Numbered from the stretch's first letter, positions 52,856 through 64,000 are shown. The stretch: DNA of 64,000 nt from Chlorops oryzae (GCA_020466095.1 CM035808.1:51211004-51275003), one strand, 5' to 3'. Translations and numbers: made by a program. The notes: a model not told the origin generated them from the sequence alone.

Positions 52856-53780
52856 ATATTAATTTATTTATTTATTTGGTCAATTAACAAATGCTTTCTG
52901 ACTACTCTTAAAATTAATAATAAAACTAAAGCATGTTAGGTTAAACAGTTAAACAATATATCACTCGATAATTTGTTTTAGTAACATTTTTTTGAGATCA
53001 TGGTCGGCAAAAATCAATAGCATCAATTGAGGAAATGGCGTTGCATGCAGTTAATGCTCTGTAAATAAGAGAGTTTTGGGCGCAGTTAGTTCATCTTATT
53101 CCAGCACAAAAAGGCTCAAGACATCTAAGCAACCTTGATGGAACATTAAAGCTAATGAGATTTAAACGTTCAGGACAGCCAATGCCTGCACTGATGATAT
53201 CAAAAAAAGTGTAACTAAGCAAAAGAAAACTCAGAACCTAAAACAACTCCCAAGTCTTTAGAAACATCCACTTTACTTAGAATGGAGCTCCCAAGTAAGT
53301 AGGAAGAATTGTAAGGATCTAGCGATTTCGTGTAGGCACTTCTTTACGTTCATATAGGGGTGGTTTGCTATACAGTAATCACTAAGGGAGTTGATATCAC
53401 ATTGAACATACGTTTATCTAGAAAATCCGCGACCCGGCGAAAAATTTTAATGTCGTCGGCAAACACAAGACATTCACAGCAGAGACAATATCATTTATAA
53501 ACAGGCTAAATATAATAGTAACGGACCCAGTTTAATGCCTTGCGTAACGCCCGAATTCGCAACGAAAGGAAGAGACAGCATTATCAACACAAACTACATA
53601 AGTTCTTTTTATAAGATACTTTTGACTTAAGCCAAAGTAGGACATTCATTCCATAAAAGAGATATACAATATTCAGAGAAAAGGCAAAGATTAGTTGTCG
53701 TTGATCTACCTGGATAAAGGCCATGTTGGGAAGTCGTAATTATGCTTTTAACTGTAAAAAAATTCTTTCGCTTTCACTAT
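52856..53780 (-). pseudogene. CR1-like LINE, 3' part of reverse transcriptase (left of Gypsy 2)
   Basis: The minus strand reads KLGPL...LFSLFINDI, CLVFADDIKIFRRVADFLD (FADD), NSLSDYCIANHPYMNVKKC and VSKDLGVVLGSEFSFA, with many stops. The 3' end is a (TTTA)n tail at 52862-52878, a microsatellite tail as in CR1-group LINEs rather than poly(A). The rest of this reverse transcriptase lies at 63590-64000. Confidence 0.82.
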
Positions 53781-53961
53781 TGTCTGAGACATAGAGAATC
53801 TAGGGCAGTTGTTGCTCAGCGTTCGAAGTGTGTTGACGTGCCGTCGCTTAAAATCAGTATTGTTTAAATTCTGTTATGTATTATTTTTTTGTTAATCAAC
53901 TCTTTAAAATATTTAAATCATTAAAAACTCTTTTGTGAAGTTGAAATCGGTTGTTCAGACA
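53781..53961 (+). repeat. Gypsy 2 5' LTR
   Basis: Begins TGTCTGAGACA and ends GTTGTTCAGACA, so the first and last six bases are inverted. The 3' LTR matches it outside the LINE insertion. Confidence 0.9.
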
Positions 53962-54008
53962 AAATTCAGAAGTGCGAAAAACCTCGCTTGCACATAGCGA
54001 CCGAGCTT

Positions 54009-54395
54009 TGCTATTTACCAATAGTAAATAAGGACCAAACGTGCGCTGATGGCAAACTAAATAGCAAAGCAAGTGACTAATTAAAACAACAACTCGAGCA
54101 AGCGCGCACGCAGTAATAGCAAAGACAAAATAGGGGTGGCTTTGTTAAGCATCGAGAAAGCTGTATGTACAGCGAAGTCTCTTATGTACCGTCTTTACAT
54201 AGGGAGCGCAGCTGCAGTTAAACTACGGCAAAGGTTTTTGGTGAACAGTTTATGAAGAAAAATGATCAGCGACAAATCTTATGTACCGTCTTTAAATAAG
54301 GACCGCAGCTGAAAAATTTTCTAGTGTACAGCATTACACAAGAACAGTTTCTAGCAAAAGTGCTTATTTACTGTATTTAAATAAGGACCGACGCT
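54009..54395 (+). repeat. Repeated motif in the Gypsy 2 leader (x4)
   Basis: Variants of CTTATTTACYGTATTTAAATAAGGACCGCAGCTG occur at about 54010, 54180, 54278 and 54361. The core TTATNTACYGT...AATAAGGACC is partly palindromic. All lie between the LTR and the gag start. Confidence 0.85.
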
Positions 54396-54534
54396 TCAGA
54401 AAAGAGGGAAAAAAAAAGAAGCGTTGCTCAGCGAGTGAGAGCGGCAGTTGATTTTTTAAATCACAGACGAACGGACGGTTCTGCTCAACAGATTTTTGAG
54501 TATAGTTTTTTTTTCTTTGGTGTACAGTCGTCCG

Positions 54535-56000
54535 ATGGAAGCCAAAATTAAATTTGAGTCGAAAGTGATCCAATTAAATAAAATTTTGGGAAGTCAAGGA
54601 ATTTCGGCAACAGAGACTAAAACAGCTAAAGTTGCAAAATTGATTGAAATTTATGGAGCTGATGAAATTGAGAAGGAAGAGCTGGATGCTTTAGGCTAGG
54701 CGCCGACTACTCAATTTTTAGTTGGCCATTTTTTAGTTGGAAAAGTGCTCTTGCGCACCGACTATACAATTTTAAATTGTGTACTTTCAATTCAATTAAT
54801 TTATTATTAATTAACTACATAATAATTTGTTAGCTACTCGGTACCATGTGCTTATAGAACACTACCAACTAAAAATTAAGTAGTGTGCCGTGCCCCATAA
54901 GAACGTATGTAACACAACACACTTGGCCAATTTAAAATTTGTGGCAAAACAAATTTTTTATTGGGTCAACTAAAAATTGGAATGTCGGCGCGCTCTCATA
55001 TAGTTCTGTGTGCCACAAACACCCAACATAAAATTGGCCAACTGAAAATTGAGTAGTCGGCGCTTAGCCTTAGTGGACGAATCCGAAGTGGTAAATCAAA
55101 TAGGTGAAATGCGAAAGGCAATGATGACTCTGACGTCATCAATTCAGGAGATATTGCCGGTACAATCGCTAGCTACGGGATCGAGGGTCGTACCAGATGT
55201 TTCACCATTATTAATCGATATAGAACCGGAAGCAAGGGCAACAAGCGCACGGACTTCACATGGTGTGAGCAGTGCAGCTTAAAGTAAAAGGACTAGCTAA
55301 GGACTGGTTGGATCCTCAGCCCGTTTTTACAGATTGGTCATCGTTTGTGGAGAAGTTCCGGCATGATTTCCCTTATTCGGTATCATCCGCTGAGGTCCAC
55401 AAACAAATGGCAAAACGAGGCCGGCGCAGCAATGAAACATTTAAGGAGTTCTACTACGCGATGTTGACTTTGGGCCGCAGGGGTTCAATGGATGAGCTGT
55501 CCATAAACATCTACATTATCACCGGTTTAAACAAGCCCAGTCTAACGCGAGTATTAGCAGCAATGACAACACGTATACTGAGCTCCTGAGATATCTGGAA
55601 AATGCTGCAAATATTCCGATGGTACCGGTTAAAAAGGAGAAGAATCAAGAAGATCTGGACAAAGGTAAATTGGCAACAAAGTCAAGGCGGTGTTACAACT
55701 GTAACAAGGATGGACATCTGGCAGCAAAATATCCAGAACCAGCGCAGAAAACCCAATGGGTCGTATGTAAAAAGTCTGGGCATGATGGAACGAAGTGTTT
55801 AAAGAAAAACACAACATCAGTCGCAAAGCTCAAAGAAGCAGTCGAATCAAAGCCGCCAGTAATCGCAACGGTTCAAATTTTTGTTGTCGAATTTGTTGCT
55901 TTTATGGACACCGGCAGCAGCATCTCTTTGATTGAGGAGTCAGCAGTTCCTTCGGAGTTCCCAAAAAGGCCAACGCATCAGACATCTACAGGGCAACGAT
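54535..56000 (+). pseudogene. Gypsy 2 gag and protease, interrupted by a MITE
   Basis: Gag starts MEAKIKFESKVIQLNKILGS at 54535. It is cut by a MITE at 54694-55069 and continues in frame (VDESEVVNQIGEM) after it. Further pieces are WLDPQPVFTDWSSFVEKFRH (55290-55380), zinc knuckles CYNCNKDGHLAAKY (last Cys lost) and CKKSGHDGTKC, then the protease FVVEFVAFMDTGSSISLIEE with an intact DTGS near 55910. Stops lie at 55278-55280 and 55587-55589, with shifts near 55600 and 56000. Confidence 0.85.
54694..55069. mobile_element. PIF/Harbinger-type MITE in gag (376 bp)
   Basis: TIRs GGCTAGGCGCCGACTACTCA and TGAGTAGTCGGCGCTTAGCC are flanked by TTA (54691-54693 and 55070-55072). ATTTTTAGTTGG motifs repeat inside both ends. 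Removing it with one TTA restores the gag frame. Confidence 0.9.
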
Positions 56001-56001
56001 T

Positions 56002-57550
56002 TTGAGCAGCGAAGCAATTGAGACGGAAATAGTATTCAATGGGCAGAAAATGGTGGCGCAGCTTAGTCTCGTTCCCGATTCACTTCTATCTCATAAAATA
56101 TATTTTGCAAAAGATGTGGTTTGCCGAGATGACACGAAAGTGACGATTGAGGCGGGATTGATCCAGAAAATCAGTCTAAAAGAAACTAAGGGTATTATCA
56201 ATTCAATGCTTAATGAAAACGAGACCGATGATCTGAAAAGAGTGTTGCAGAAATTTAATATGTGTTTTGCAGAAGACTTAGCTAACATCGGGAGATGTAA
56301 CTTAGCAGAAATGGGAATCGAAGTAAAAACCGAACAGCCCATAATTTACAAACGCTATCAGGTGCCATTATCACAACGAGTGACCTTATCTAAAATTGTG
56401 AAGAACCTTCTGGAGTGCAACATCATTCGCCCGAGTACATCACCACAGGCTGCACCAGTACTTTTAGTGAGGAAGTCAAACGGTGAGGAACGAATGTGCT
56501 GCGACCTTAGAGCCCTTAACTCCGCCACAGTCAAGAAGAATTTGATATTGCTAATGGTGGAAGAACAGCTAGCTCGATTGGCAGGAAATAAATTCTTCAC
56601 CACGTTGGATATGACGGCCGGCTTTTATCAGATCCCAGTAAAGGAACAATGCAAGTCATTAACTGCCTTCATGACTCCCGATGGACTATTTGAACACGAG
56701 GTGTTTCAAGAAGTCATAGTCAAGCTAACCAGCCAGATGCGCTAATTGGAAAGTGTAACCAGCTACGTCGACGAGGTTATTCTCGCATCGAAGACCGTTC
56801 TAGAAGGTATTGAACAGAATTTTTGGAGCTAGTTCGATGTGCGGGAATGACTTTAAGGCCTTCGAAATGCGTTTTTCTGGAGCAAAAAGTAAACTTTTTG
56901 GGCCACACCATTTGCCAAGGTGGTATTCAACCGCGGGAAGAGAAGACAAACTCCGTGGCGCGATTTCCGACTCCACAAAGTGCAACGCAGGTACGACAGT
57001 TCCTAGGTCTGACAGGATATTTCCTAAAATTTATGAAGGAATATGGGCTAATTGCGAAGCCGCTTACCAGCTTACTGAAAAAGGAATCATTGTTCATATG
57101 GAACGAGGAACACGAAGCAGCGTTTAAAAAATTGAAACAACTGCTGACGGAAAACCAGTCTTGGCACTATTCGATGCTCGCGCGGAACATCAGGTTCGTA
57201 CGGATGCCAGCCATTTGGGCCTGTCAGGGATTTTAATGCAGAACGACGATGGAAGCTGGAAGCCGACTCAGTATTATAGTCGTCAATGTAGCGGAGCAGA
57301 GACGAATTACGCAAGTCATGAGCTCGAGGTCCTCGCCATAGTAGAAACACTGGAGCAGTTGTGTTTCTATCTATTGGGGACCAGGTTTACAGTCATTACA
57401 GACTGCAATGCAGTAGAGGCAACCTAGGCAACCACGCAATTGCGACCTCGCATAGCTTGATGGTGGTTACGTCTTCAAGAATTCGATTTCGAGTGCAAAC
57501 ACAAGGCAGGAACATGTTTGCCACACGTTGATGCGCTCAGCCAACATTTT
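56002..57550 (+). pseudogene. Gypsy 2 reverse transcriptase and RNase H
   Basis: The frame 56002-56745 shows LLECNIIRPSTSPQAAPVLL, MCCDLRALNSATVKKN and FFTTLDMTAGFYQIPV (motif A Asp), then EHEVFQEV and a stop; the FGL.NAP segment is deleted. The catalytic box reads YVDEVILAS near 56770, YVDD having changed to YVDE. RPSKCVFLEQKVNFLGHTIC and FLGLTGYFLKFM follow in the frame 56823-57236. RNase H is at 57161-57427 (VRTDASHLGLSGIL, SHELEVLAIVETLE), then a TAG and DALSQHF near 57535. Confidence 0.88.
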
Positions 57551-58722
57551 GTCAACCAGAAAAATCAAAGACGGTGCCATTCTAAAGCAGCTACAAGCAG
57601 ATTACGAAATAAAAAATCGGACAATTTTCCGGAAGATAGGCAACGAATTATAACTACTCGTACCACAAGCAGTCCGTTGGCGAAAGACCAAAGCTTGTCA
57701 TGATGATGTCGGTCATTTTGCGGTAGAAAAAACAATCGAAAGAATTGGGCGACATTTTTGGTTCCCACGAATTCGGCGGTATGTCAAATCTTACATTGCT
57801 TCGTGTGAAGAGTGCTGTCTCAGCAAAGTCAAGAGTGGAAAGTCGGAAAGCCAGTTGCATGCAGCAGAGATCTTGCCGATACCGTTCAGGAGTATCTACA
57901 TTGATCATCTGAGACCTTTCATAAAGAGCAAATCTGGAAACAGCTTTGTCTTGGCTCTGGTATGTGGATTTAGGAAATATTTGCTTGTGAAAGCGGTGCG
58001 AAACACGAAAACGGAGCCGGTTATCAAAGCCTTGAGAGAGATGATGAGCATCTTTGGAACACCACTACGCGTGACATCGGATCGTGGAACGGCGTTCACG
58101 TCGAAGCACTTTGAAAATTTTACTCGGAAGTACGGTATCCAACATATAAGGCCTGCAGTGCGGACGCCCAGAGCTAACGGGAAAGTCGAGCGCTTAAATA
58201 AAACGGTGCTCAACAGATTAAGATACATGACAAAGGACAATAAGGACTGGGAAACTTTACTGCCAAATATTTAATGGAGCATAAACACTCAAAAAACAAG
58301 GTAACAGGCTAACGCACTTGTGTTTAATTACAGCCAGCGAGACATGTAACAACATGTAACAACAAAAGTGGAAGGAACGGTATAATCGCACACATCAGAA
58401 ACCACGCCGTTATTGCGAAGGAGATCTGGTGATGGTCGATCATGTCCCAACCGCTACAGGACAATCGCACAAGCTTGACCCAGCGTTCAAAGGACCATAT
58501 ACTGTTTCCAAGGTCTTCGATAATGATCGTTATCTGGTGGAAGACTTAACAGATGCGCAAGTTACGCAACGACGTTATACCAACGTAATCAGTATTCATC
58601 ACCTGAAGCCATGGTGCGCTTTAAGTCCAAAACTTGAACCAGACGATGAAGATGATGATAATGGTGTCCAGGAGGAAATTATGTCAGAAGTGGCCGAGCT
58701 GTCAGAGACAGAGAGAATCTAG
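57550..58722 (+). pseudogene. Gypsy 2 integrase and C-terminus
   Basis: The zinc-binding piece is near 57690-57830 (HDDVGHFAVEKTIERI, CEECCLSK). The core has YIDHLRPF, TSDRGTAFTSKHF and RANGKVERLNKTV in one frame (57855-58274), so D, D and E are all present, but TAA at 58272 ends it. The C-terminal frame 58429-58722 (KLDPAFKGPYTVSKVF, SIHHLKPW) has an acidic end and stops at TAG 58720, inside the 3' LTR start. Confidence 0.87.
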
Positions 58723-59244
58723 GGCAGTTGTTACTCAGCGTTCGAAGTGTGTTGACGTGCCGTCGCTCAAAATCAGTATTTAAATTCTTTTTTTTTTTTT
58801 TTTACGGGTTTTTATTATTGCATCTACATATCATATGAACTAACAACAAGTTAATGAATCTTAAAACTAAAAAAAAACAAAAAACTAAAAAAAAAAAAAT
58901 ATTTATTAATATTATATGACTTTCAGTCCACGCCAACGCGTGAACTGGGCTGCCGTTCCGTATGATGAAATCCATAGAATTTTTTCGAGGAGAACTTTTT
59001 TTATTACAAAAATTTAAAGGGGGATTAGTTGTGAGACAGTGATGGCAAGTCACGCCTTTTTAGCCTTGAGGAGCTGTTTGTTAGCAACAAATTTCTAGCT
59101 AGTGGGTTCGTATGTTGGGACAACCGAGTGTAATATTTGCGGCTTAATGAAATAAGCTCGTTTTTAACCATCGGGGTACAAAGGTCTTTATGTATGTTTT
59201 CGTTTTTTATAAACCATGGAGCACCAGTTATAGTCCGAAGAATT

Positions 59245-61298
59245 TTGGACTGTGAGCGTTGGATAATGTCTATTCAAGAGTTACTGGCTTTTCCCCAGAG
59301 CTGGGAACCATAAGTCCATATAGGCTTTATTGTTGCGTTGTAAAGAAGCACTTTGTGTTTGAGCCGCAATCGTGACTTACTGTTAAGAAGCCAGTGCAGT
59401 TTTTGGGCGCTCAGCTTCATTTGCGTGCGTTTAGCCTCAATATGCTTGCGCCACGTGAGACGGCGATCTAAGTAAATGCCAAGATACCTCACTTCATTGG
59501 CTTGTGGAACATGAGTGTTATTAAGCATAATAGGGTGGCAAGTTCCGCGACGCAACGTGAAAGTAATGTGGGTGCATTTACTTTTATTTACTTTTATTCT
59601 CCAGTTCGCAAGCCAGTCTTCAACGGTATGCAGATGATTATTAAGAACTCGAGAGGCGACCACAGGATCGCTGTGTGCAAACAAAATTGCTGTATCATCT
59701 GCAAATGTCGATGTGAAGAGTTCTGGGGATACAGGCAGGTCAGCCGTGTAAATCAGCTATAGCAGTGGCCCTAGGACACTACCTTGAGGTACACCTGCTG
59801 AAATGTCAAATTCATTTGTCGTGTGTGTTCCATATTTGATTTGGAACTTCCTTTCAGAGAGGTAGGATTGTAGGACTGTGTGAGTGTTTTCGGGAAGGGT
59901 ATGTTTAATTTTAAACATTAAACCAGAGTGCCATACTTTATCAAAGGCTTGCGAGATGTCCAGAAATATGGCGGAGCAGTATTTCTGTTTTTCAAATGCG
60001 TTTCTGATTTCGGTGGTAACTCTGTTTACCTGTTCAATGGTGCCATGGCTTTTACGAAAACCAAACTGGTGCTCTGGAATAGCTCCAGAGGTTTGCAAAG
60101 GTGGTAAAATTTTTGCTAAGAGACATTTTTCAAAGACTGCTACAGTATGGAGTTGTTGCACCATCTGTGGGGTTATAAGATCAAAGCCTGCAGCCTTTTT
60201 TGTGTTTAGCTCGCCAATGATAGTCTTGATCTCCTTGTTCTGAAATTCGCCTATATTTTCGATTGAACGAGGGTTTATTTTGGGAAATTGAAAATCGTTA
60301 GTGCGTGGGTTTGGCTTAAAAACGTTTTCAAGATACTTAGCAAATACATGCGCTTTTTCTTCGTCCTTTCCTGCCCAGCTACCAGTGTTAGTACGCAGTG
60401 GTGCTACGTTTGTTTTGGGTGCCTTCATCTTTTTATTTGCTTTCCAAAGAGATTAGTTTGATTCTACTGTGGGGCTCAAATTTCGAGTGTAATTTTCTAT
60501 ATTAGTTTTCAGATCATTATCAAGAGCTTCTCTCAGGCGCTTAGTCGCTTGCACTAAGTTAACTTTCGCGGTGGATGATCGTTGTCGCTGCCATTCCCTT
60601 CGTAGGCGTCTTTTTTCTCGTACAAGAGTTTCGATCTCGCTTGAAGTATATCTTCGAGGTTCTTTTGGGTTGCTGATTATTTTTGGGGTTGCATGAACTG
60701 CTGCCGATATCATGATATTGTTTACCTCTGTTACGGCATTGTCAATATCACATTCGCTTCGGAGTATAGAGCTCTCGTTCAAATGCGAGCTTATATATTT
60801 TTTGTATTTAAGCCAGTGGGTTTTATTTGTTACAATTCTGCCGGGTTTTTCGATGAATGTGGGCAAGCCCATCATTTTAATTATAACAGGGGAATGGTCG
60901 GATGAAAGATCGAAGTTGGGTTCAGCATGTACTTCGCTACGATCGAAGTTTTTGCTGATCGCAAAATCAATGAGGTCGGGTTTTTTTTGTAAATCGGACG
61001 GCCAGTAGGTGGGTTGACCTGTTCTAATACAGTCAAAATTTTGATGACTGTTTATAATTAGTGAATATAACTGTCGGCCTTTGGGGTTTATTAATCTTGA
61101 GCCCCAGTGTGGGTGCTTGGCATTATAGTCTTCAGCTGCTATGAATTTATTTCCGAGCGTTTTGAAGTACTCCATGAATTGAGTTTCAGTAACTGAGTAC
61201 CTGGGAGGGCAGTATACTGCACTTAAGGCGACAATGCTGTTACCATATTGCAGTGAAATGGAGGTTGCTTGCAAATAATTAAATGAAAAGTCATCCAT
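59245..61298 (-). pseudogene. Jockey 2 ORF2: endonuclease/RT with deletions
   Basis: Endonuclease part 60453-61298: ALSAVYCPPRYSVTE, DYNAKHPHWGSRLI (preceded by AAE in place of AAG) and SSDHSPVII. It ends at TAG 60453. RT part 59757-60428: AGFDLITPQMVQQLHTVAVF, where about 40 residues of the fingers/palm are deleted, then HQFGFRKSHGTIEQVNR, FLDISQAFDKVWH and AGVPQGSVLGPLL with a stop. FADDTAILF near 59690 lies in the shifted frame 59274-59700, ending WGKASNS. The N-terminal ~80 residues, with the first catalytic Glu region, read in another frame at 61310-61540. Confidence 0.88.
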
Positions 61299-61615
61299 CG
61301 AATTGTGTTTTATTCAGGTTCTTATCAGTATACCGGTGCCGCCGTGTGCCTTTCCATCTGGGTGATGAGTGCCATAAAACGTATAATTTTTAATAGTAAA
61401 ATTATTTTTGCTTGTGAGGCGGGTTTCACTGATGAGCATTACGTCAATTGAATGTAATTCAAGAAATTTTTGAATTTAAAGCTTGTGCTGTCGAATGCCG
61501 TTAGCATTCCAACGACAAATTATTAGGACACTCATTTCTTTGCAATTAGAATTTGCAAGAGTTGGCTTTGAGTCCGCATCATCTCTTGCAGCATTGATTG
61601 CACAGTTGAAGTGAA

Positions 61616-63290
61616 CTACATCATGCAGTTTGTCAAATTCGAGATCATTGATTCCAAATTTGATATGGCACCTTGAGGGTGTACCGCAGTGTTCGATCTG
61701 ACAGCGTCAGCGTACGAAATAGTCATAGGAGTACGACCAGGATGTGCTGCTGTCGCAAGAGATGCTTGAGCTTGGGTCGCAGTGTTAGACTTTACTGCGT
61801 CAGCATATGAAAATGCTTTGGGAGGAAGAACAGCTGATGCTGGCCCTTGCTGGCTCGGCAGGAAGTTCGGAACTTCTTCATGAGTTTTCCGCTTGGGTTG
61901 GTCTTTTTTTTTTATTGCCATGTAGATTGGGCATCCACGATAATTCGCTTTGTGGTTACCACTACAGTTGCTGCATTTTCTTACATCAGGGTTGTCTTGA
62001 TCAACTTGACAAGAGTTCGAAGAATGCCGATCTCCACATGTAGCGCACACGGGGTGCAATGTGCAATAGTTTTGCGTGTGACAAATTCTTGGCAATTAGA
62101 GTATTGAACCGGTCCTTTCCGCTTATGAGGCTCTTCGACCGTAATTTTGCGGTGTAGCAAAAATTGCAGATTGTATATTGGGTGGACCTCGTTCTTTTTT
62201 AGTTTTTGGGAGTTGGCTGAAGGATCAAGCTCAATGCGATATAGGGGTTGCGGAATATTTTGTTTGTTTTTAATATTAAAAACGGTTTTCGTTGGAAAAC
62301 CTGCAGCTTGCAGAGCGCCTGCTGGGTCAACTGAGGGCTCGCTGCCTTTTATTACTACCACTAAACCTTTGCTCGCTTTAAGCTGGTAGGTATAGTAGCT
62401 TCTTTTGAGTGTATTAAAGTGATTCACCAGGGTACGATAGTGGGTTTCCGTATAAATTTGTATTTTAGTTTCTTTCACGTTACCCCTTTTAATGGAAACA
62501 ACGTGAAAGTTGCTGCTACCTATGGAACGAGCAATAGTTGCTACTAGAGCGTTTGAACAGTCCTCACGCAAGTAGATTGGGGGAGGCTTAATTTTTTTGG
62601 CGGGGTTAGAGTTATATGGTTCTTGATCATCGCTGCTAGCAAGGAGCGCAAACCTATTTTGGCTTGGGCTAGGAGAAATATTTGTTGTTGTGTTCGGTTT
62701 TAGTTGTTTTTGAGCTTTCTGTCCTTTTATTTTTTGTGGGCACAGTTTTCGCTTTATGTTCACGTAGCGATCCATGCCTGTCTGCACTGCCGATCCTTTT
62801 TGTTTTTCGTGGACGCAAACGTTTTTTGCAATAGCGGCAGCGGCGATAGAAATTGCTTGGGCAGAGCGCGAAGCTGAGCTCTGAGCTGCTGTTTGAGCGC
62901 CAATTTCGGCTTCGTTGTGTCTGTTTTCTTCTCCTATGCTAGCTTTGGTGCTTGTTTGTGTGTTGTTAGATTGCTCTTCTGTTGGTAGTGTTGAGGTCAG
63001 GCTTGCAATGAGAGCCGAGACCGTTGATGTTGATGCTATTGCTGTATATTTAGGAAGAGCATAAGTAGAAGTTAGCGTACTTACTGCGGTGCAGGGAGCA
63101 AGAGAGTTTGTAGGCGGTAGGGGCAAAGTATTTGCTGCTTCGTTCTGCTGCGATGTGCGGGGGAGCTTGCCTAGAGGCACCGAGTGAAGGCTCGTCGTGA
63201 CATTTTGTTGTTGGAAAGCATCAGAAACGCTGTGCGAGCGACGTCGACCGCACGGCGGAGAGCGTTGGACACTTATTTTCGTTGCTTTAG
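61616..63290 (-). pseudogene. Jockey 2 ORF1 (frameshifted)
   Basis: The open frame runs from about 63290 without a clear ATG (a GTG at 63180) and holds Thr/Ser/Ala-rich sequence, SAVQTGMDRYVNIKRKLCPQ, NVKETKIQIYTETHYRTLVN and VVIKGSEPSVDPAGALQ. At the first knuckle (VQYSNCQE, first Cys changed to Tyr) it shifts frame near 62090. The other frame gives CATCGDRHSSNSC and CSNCSGNHKANYRGC, a duplicated SYADAVRSNTA segment, and stops at 61616. Confidence 0.88.
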
Positions 63291-63355
63291 TTTTTCTTAG
63301 TTTTTATTTTATTTTTTTTTTAGTACAAAATTTCGTTTTGTTTATATATATATGA

Positions 63356-63390
<35 letters not shown>

Positions 63391-63589
63391 TTTTTATATT
63401 TTTTTAAGAGTCACTGTCTCACTGTTTTGGATCATAAATATATTTATATATACACTGTTTTATATATATTAATAAACTTTATTGTATTTAAATTCTGTTA
63501 GGTATTATTTTTTTGTAAATCAACTCTTTAAAATATTTAAATCATTAAAAACTCTTTTGTTAAGTTGAAATCGGTTGTTAGGACACAAT

Positions 63590-64000
63590 TGACTCAAAGA
63601 GCTTACTAATAGTGGATAGTTTCAATAAAATCACCCATACCTAGAGACTTATTAAATCTCAAGCAAAGAGGAACTACAACAGTGTTTGAGGATTTATTTT
63701 TTGCAGAAAGCCAGAGAAACTATAAACGTCAGCCTTTAGAGAATTCTTGAGCTTATTGTGATGGAATAAGACCTCATCTTCAGATAAAGTTAAGCAACCA
63801 AAATCTATAGATGCACCACTTTCATTAGATGAGTAGCTGATGTCCATAGAGCGACCAAAATTGGCATTGAAAAGTCAGCAAAAAGGTTTGCTTATTCACT
63901 TGGTAAATTTTATTTATAATCACCAAAAAACAAAGACTTCAGATATCCGAGCACTTTTTTTTTTTTTAGCAATTACAAGCCTCCAAAACTCTTTGGGATT
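63590..64000 (-). pseudogene. CR1-like LINE, RT N-terminal region (right of Gypsy 2)
   Basis: On the minus strand NPKEFWRLVIAKKKK at the window edge, then in shifting frames a SMDISYSSNESGASIDFGCL segment, LSEDEVLFHHNKLKNSLKA and MGDFIETIHY, ending KLFES at the Gypsy 2 border. The next codons of this reverse transcriptase are at 53780 on the other side of Gypsy 2. It is frameshifted repeatedly and runs off the window. Confidence 0.8.

Larger units (their letters stand above)
58788..63483 (-). mobile_element. Jockey-clade LINE 2 in the Gypsy 2 3' LTR (4.7 kb)
   Basis: GTATTTAAATTC flanks it (58776-58787 and 63484-63495); the same LTR sequence at 53870-53890 shows an unoccupied site. A poly(A) (T-run 58788-58803) lies at the 3' end and AT-rich 5' sequence at 63300-63483. 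It is full length in outline, but both frames are broken. Confidence 0.92.
53781..63585 (+). mobile_element. Gypsy-type LTR retrotransposon 2, with nested MITE and Jockey 2
   Basis: The LTRs start TGTC(T/A)G and end (C/G)AGACA/GGACA: 53781-53961 (181 bp) and 58700-63585 (carrying a LINE). CTAT (53777-53780) and CAAT (63586-63589) flank it as a 4-bp duplication with one change. Inside: a leader with repeats, gag, protease, RT, RNase H and integrase ending at TAG 58720. It splits a CR1-like LINE, whose frame resumes on the other side. Confidence 0.92.

Overview
This looks like nuclear DNA of a higher fly (Diptera, Brachycera; a tephritid-like genome is my guess, the species cannot be fixed from sequence alone). 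The reasons are one host gene with short 53-58 bp introns and GT-AG borders, very AT-rich flanks, and a dense mix of fly-type mobile elements: Jockey and CR1-like LINEs, BEL/Pao and Gypsy LTR elements, Himar1-type and other mariners, Tc1, hAT, Transib, PIF/Harbinger MITEs and DINE/INE-1-like repeats. There is no rRNA, tRNA or CRISPR locus. The only host gene I can name is the middle part of EMC2 (four exons, positions 427-1073) at the left edge; almost everything else is nested transposons in various states of decay.

Layout. 1-1.07 kb: EMC2 exons. 2.1-2.9 kb: mariner relic. 5.5-10.0 kb: BEL/Pao relic (minus) split by an almost textbook Transib element (7030-9959; 44-bp TIRs starting CACTATGG, 5-bp CATTG target duplication, uninterrupted 756-codon RAG1-like transposase frame). 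10.0-11.5 kb: 5' part of a PHD-finger LINE (minus). 11.5-13.3 kb: Tc1 element. 12.8-18.2 kb: a 2.84 kb tandem duplication holding the Tc1 3' end, a DINE-like element with a 101-bp satellite, and a Harbinger-type MITE. 18.2-20.05 kb: two mariners in inverted orientation. 20.4-21.6 kb: 459-bp tandem repeat full of TGACATAA motifs. 22.7-27.0 kb: mariner bits, an internally deleted Himar1-like copy inside a Gypsy LTR, and Gypsy integrase (minus). 27.0-32.6 kb: BEL/Pao element split by a hAT element; then an orphan BEL-type gag and a head-only Jockey fragment. 34.1-35.4 kb: long-TIR Harbinger-like element with a MADF-domain frame. 36-39 kb: divergent repeats, a Tc1/mariner-like relic and a polypurine tract. 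39.3-41.0 kb: Harbinger MITE plus Himar1-like copy. 41.0-52.9 kb: Gypsy element 1, its gag split by a 6.6 kb element with ~675-bp TIRs, which itself carries a full-length Jockey LINE with both frames open. 52.9-64.0 kb: a CR1-like LINE split by Gypsy element 2, which carries a MITE in gag and a 4.7 kb Jockey LINE in its 3' LTR.

How it works together: target-site duplications let the insertion order be read directly (for example CR1-like LINE, then Gypsy 2, then MITE and Jockey 2; Gypsy 1, then long-TIR element, then Jockey 1). Candidates for recent or retained activity are the Transib frame and Jockey 1; nearly all others carry stops, frameshifts or internal deletions. Several predicted frames begin at non-ATG codons (Transib, Jockey 1 ORF1, part of Gypsy 2 gag); I give the first in-frame ATG where it matters.
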